The position numbers were made by a program, and so were the translations under genes. The notes beneath the pieces were generated by a model. The model did not search any database. It saw only the letters and a program-made list of their open reading frames with translations, and was not told where the DNA came from. From NCBI RefSeq assembly GCF_007992195.1, contig NZ_BJZU01000002.1, positions 23,428 through 87,427 of the forward strand: a stretch of 64,000 nt of DNA. The letters are read 5' to 3'. Shown here in pieces: positions 61,450-64,000 of this stretch. This DNA comes from Methylobacterium oxalidis. Its GTDB lineage: Bacteria > Pseudomonadota > Alphaproteobacteria > Rhizobiales > Beijerinckiaceae. The number at the start of each line of letters is the position of its first letter. Position 1 is the stretch's first letter.

Positions 61450-62655
61450 TCAGGCCGCATCCGGCGGCAGGATGCGGCCGTCGGCGACGCGCACCACGTC
61501 GGCCCGGGTGCCGAGCTCCGCGAACAGGGCCGGGTCGGCGCCCGTCATCCAGACCTGCCCGGGCAGCGCCTCGAGCGCGTCGAACAGGCCGGCCCGGCGG
61601 CGCGGGTCGAGATGGGCGGCGACCTCGTCGAGGAGGATGATCGGCGCGATGCCGCTCATCGCCTGGACGAGGCGGGCATGGGCCAGGACGAGGCCGATCA
61701 GCAGCGCCTTCTGCTCGCCTGTCGAAGCGGTGGCGGCCGGCACGTCCTTGGGGCCGTGCCGCACGGTGAGGTCGGTGGTCTGCGGGCCGGTCAGCGTGCG
61801 GCCGGCCGCCCGGTCGCGGTGGCGGCCCTGGCGCAGGGCGAGGCGGAAGCGGTCCTCGGCCTCGATCGCCGGCCAGACGGCGACGAGATCGTCGAGGTCG
61901 CCCTCGAGCCGCACGCTCGCCCAGGGGAAGGGCTGCGCGTCGTCCCGCGTCTCGGCGATCAGCCGGTCGAGGCGCTCCACGGTCTCGCGCCGGGCGAGCG
62001 CCACCGCGACGCCGAGCTCGGCCACCTCGCGCTCGATCGCGTCGAGCCACTGCGTGTCGTGCGCGCGCTCCTCCAAGAGACGGTTGCGCGAGCGCAGAGC
62101 CCGCTCCATCGCGCTCACCCGGGCCCCGTGGCCGGCATCGACCGCGAGGACCAGCCGGTCGAGGAAGCGGCGGCGGTCGCCCGCGGGCCCCCGGAACAGG
62201 CCGTCGAGGTCCGGCGTCAGCCAGACGATCCGCAGGAACTCCGCGAAGGCGACCGGCGAGTGGATGCCCGCCCCGTCGACGCGGCAGATGCGGCTCGCGC
62301 GGGCCTCGTAGGCCGGCGGCTCGTAGCCGGTGCCGAGGCGGTGCTCGGATTCGTCGCGCGCCAGCGTCAGCGAGACCGCGAAGCTCCCGGGGCCGCCGAC
62401 CCGCGCCATCGTGGCGAAATCCGCGCGGCGCAGGCCGCGGCCCGGCGAGAACAGCGAGATCGCCTCGAGCAGGTTGGTCTTGCCCGCGCCGTTCTCGCCG
62501 ACGAGGGCGACGAAGCGCCGCTCGGTGCGCAGGTCGAGATCGGCGTGGTTGCGGAAGTCGCGCGCGATCAGGCGGGTCAGGCGCTGGGCGCCGCCCGACG
62601 CGTCCCCCGCGGCGTCACCTGGCGAAGCGATCGGGGCGTCTCCCGGGCCGCTCAC
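61450..62655 (-). CDS. recF: DNA replication and repair protein RecF
   Basis: RecF is an SMC/ABC-like ATPase that loads RecA at gaps. The 401-aa protein has Walker A VGENGAGKTNLLEAIS, signature STGEQKALLIGLV, Walker B APIILLDEVAAHLD and the RDFRNHADLDL N-terminal element. The GTG start overlaps the dnaN stop (GTGA). The N-terminal ~20 residues are low-complexity and a later start is possible. gyrB, frequently next after recF, is not present. Confidence 0.95.
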   Translation of the reverse strand: MSGPGDAPIASPGDAAGDASGGAQRLTRLIARDFRNHADLDLRTERRFVALVGENGAGKTNLLEAISLFSPGRGLRRADFATMARVGGPGSFAVSLTLARDESEHRLGTGYEPPAYEARASRICRVDGAGIHSPVAFAEFLRIVWLTPDLDGLFRGPAGDRRRFLDRLVLAVDAGHGARVSAMERALRSRNRLLEERAHDTQWLDAIEREVAELGVAVALARRETVERLDRLIAETRDDAQPFPWASVRLEGDLDDLVAVWPAIEAEDRFRLALRQGRHRDRAAGRTLTGPQTTDLTVRHGPKDVPAATASTGEQKALLIGLVLAHARLVQAMSGIAPIILLDEVAAHLDPRRRAGLFDALEALPGQVWMTGADPALFAELGTRADVVRVADGRILPPDAA

Positions 62656-63773
62656 ACCCGCATCGGCATGAGCACGTAGAGCGCCGCCGCGCCGTCGCGG
62701 TCCTGGATCACGGTGGGCGAGCCGGGATCGGCAAGCTTGAACAGGGCGGTGTCGCCCTCGAGCTGGCTCGTGATGTCGAGGAGATAGCGGGCGTTGAAGC
62801 CGATATCGAGGCTCGCCGCCTCGTAGTCGACGTCGAGCTCCTCGGTGGCGCTGCCGGAATCGGGGTTGTTCACCGAGAGGGCGAGGCGGCCCTCCTGCAG
62901 GCCGAGCTTCACCGCGCGGCCGCGCTCGGACGAGATGGTCGAGACCCGGTCCACCGCCTTGGCGAAGGGCTCGCGCTCCACCGTCAGGCGCTTGTCGTTG
63001 CCGGTGGGGATGACGCGCTGGTAGTCGGGAAAGGTGCCGTCGATCAGCTTCGAGATCAGGGTCACGCCGCTCGCGAATTGCAGGCGGATCTTGGCCGGCG
63101 ACAATTCGATCTCGACGCTGTCGCCGCCGTCGTCCACGAGCTTCTGGATCTCGGCCACCGCCTTGCGGGGCACGATGATGCCCGGCATGCCGCGGCTGCC
63201 GTCCGGCGCCTCCATCTCGACGCGGGCGAGGCGGTGCCCGTCGGTGGCGACGGCGCGCATCTTGAGGCTGCCCTCCGCCTCTAGCGTGTGCAGGTAGATG
63301 CCGTTGAGGTAGTAGCGCGTCTCCTCGGTGGAGATCGCGAACTGCGTCTTGTCGATGAGCCGCTTGAGGTCGGCCGCCGCGAGGGTGAAGCCGTGGGGCA
63401 GCTCGCCCGCCGCGAGGTCGGGGAAGTCGCCCTCGGGCAGCGCCCCGAGGGAGAAGCGCGAGCGGCCGGAGCGGATCGTCATCTGCCCGGAATCCGAGCC
63501 CGTCTCCAGGGAGACCTGCGCGCCCTCGGGCAGCTTGCGCACGATGTCGTAGATGACGTGGGCCGGCACGGTGGTGGCTCCGGCATCGACCACGTCGGCC
63601 GGCACCGTCTCGGTCACCTCGATGTCGAGGTCGGTCGCCTTCAGTTGCAGGCCGGACTCGTCCGCGCGCAGGAGGACGTTCGAGAGGATCGGGATCGTGT
63701 TGCGCCGCTCGACGACGCGGTGCACGTGGCCGAGCGATCGAAGGAGGGCCGCGCGCTCGACTGTCACTCTCAT
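62652..63773 (-). CDS. dnaN: DNA polymerase III beta sliding clamp
   Basis: DnaN is the processivity clamp of the replicative polymerase. The 373-aa product begins MRVTVERAALLRSLGHVHRVV, with VVERRNTIPILSNVLL, TDLDIEVTE, and a typical C-terminal ALYVLMPMRV. The ATG was chosen by homology to the clamp N-terminus; the open frame upstream is unrelated. dnaA usually precedes dnaN and is probably just past the right edge. recF is coupled downstream. Confidence 0.97.
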   Translation of the reverse strand: MRVTVERAALLRSLGHVHRVVERRNTIPILSNVLLRADESGLQLKATDLDIEVTETVPADVVDAGATTVPAHVIYDIVRKLPEGAQVSLETGSDSGQMTIRSGRSRFSLGALPEGDFPDLAAGELPHGFTLAAADLKRLIDKTQFAISTEETRYYLNGIYLHTLEAEGSLKMRAVATDGHRLARVEMEAPDGSRGMPGIIVPRKAVAEIQKLVDDGGDSVEIELSPAKIRLQFASGVTLISKLIDGTFPDYQRVIPTGNDKRLTVEREPFAKAVDRVSTISSERGRAVKLGLQEGRLALSVNNPDSGSATEELDVDYEAASLDIGFNARYLLDITSQLEGDTALFKLADPGSPTVIQDRDGAAALYVLMPMRV

Positions 63774-63973
63774 CGCAATAAACTCTGGTGTTCGAAAAAG
63801 CCCTGCCGCGGCCGGCAGCCCGGGTGCTCCGGGACCCTGGCCGGTCAGCTTGGCGAAGGGGCGCGGCGAAGGCAAGACGCCGATTCGCCCCGTCCCGGCC
63901 TATCGCCGGGTCATCCTCACGTCAGCACCGGCGCGTCCCCTCTCCCGCTCCGACCTGGAATGATCAGGCGCGG

Positions 63974-64000
63974 GTCCCCTCTCCCGTTCGGGAGAGGGAC
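63974..64000. repeat. REP-like palindrome upstream of dnaN
   Basis: CCCTCTCCC at 63977-63985 and GGGAGAGGG at 63990-63998 form a 9-bp stem with a 4-nt loop GTTC. A half copy, CCCCTCTCCCG, lies at 63939-63949 in the same spacer. Palindromes of this sequence are typical extragenic repeats of alphaproteobacteria. The unit may extend past the window. Confidence 0.6.

Overview
The window looks like a chromosomal segment of a GC-rich alphaproteobacterium, most likely Methylobacterium or a close relative (Hyphomicrobiales). The pointers are a bacteriochlorophyll cluster in the order bchF-N-B-H-L-M-lhaA with divergent ppaA-ppsR-bchG-(pucC-like)-bchP-tspO, alongside yicC/gmk/mltG, mutM/ubiE/ubiB/coaBC, rpsT and dnaN/recF blocks. 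The genus is an inference from gene order and composition; no 16S or tRNA gene was seen.

Layout. 1-9,925 (minus strand): lhaA (cut by the window edge), bchM, bchL, bchH, bchB, bchN, bchF, tightly packed and often overlapping by 4 nt. 9,926-16,984 (plus): redox/B12-type regulators ppaA and ppsR, then bchG, a PucC-like MFS gene, bchP, tspO and a small membrane protein. Two promoters, for bchF and bchG, share one layout: a TTGACA -35 box forming the end of a PpsR-type TGT-N12-ACA palindrome, a 17-nt spacer, and a TAGNCT -10 box. 17,025-24,367 (plus): a tri-heme cytochrome c, an SDR, a disulfide-reductase-like flavoprotein, and a PYP-like/bacteriophytochrome/histidine kinase fusion translationally coupled to heme oxygenase. 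24,375-35,045: housekeeping (gmk, yicC, mltG, mutM, ubiE, ubiB, coaBC), then a LysR regulator divergent from GST plus a flavin-nucleotide-binding-like protein. 35,059-45,860: an agmatinase-family enzyme, rpsT with a readable promoter and terminator, several hypothetical membrane proteins, an SMP-30 family hydrolase, a DUF817-DUF2809 pair, a thioredoxin-reductase-like flavoprotein, and purL-bolA-DUF29-grxD. 46,029-49,958: a membrane serine-hydrolase-like protein, then a periplasmic sulfurtransferase coupled to a YeeE/YedE transporter. 49,959-58,830: an accessory-looking stretch with AT-richer spacers, a 1,362-residue modular secreted-type protein, a decayed ABC-transporter ATPase, an FAD/NAD(P)-binding protein and an aminotransferase. 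58,822-64,000: recQ, a vapBC toxin-antitoxin pair, recF and dnaN, so the replication origin and dnaA probably lie just beyond the right edge.

How the parts work together. The left 17 kb makes bacteriochlorophyll a (dark-operative protochlorophyllide reductase BchLNB, Mg chelatase H subunit, BchM, BchF, BchG, BchP) and carries its own oxygen/light control (PpaA, PpsR, TspO). A red-light sensor with its chromophore-making enzyme lies a few kb away, so light sensing and pigment synthesis are neighbours. The most unusual item is that light sensor: it has the PYP-phytochrome hybrid architecture, but its PYP domain lacks the chromophore-binding Cys and the Glu46 equivalent.
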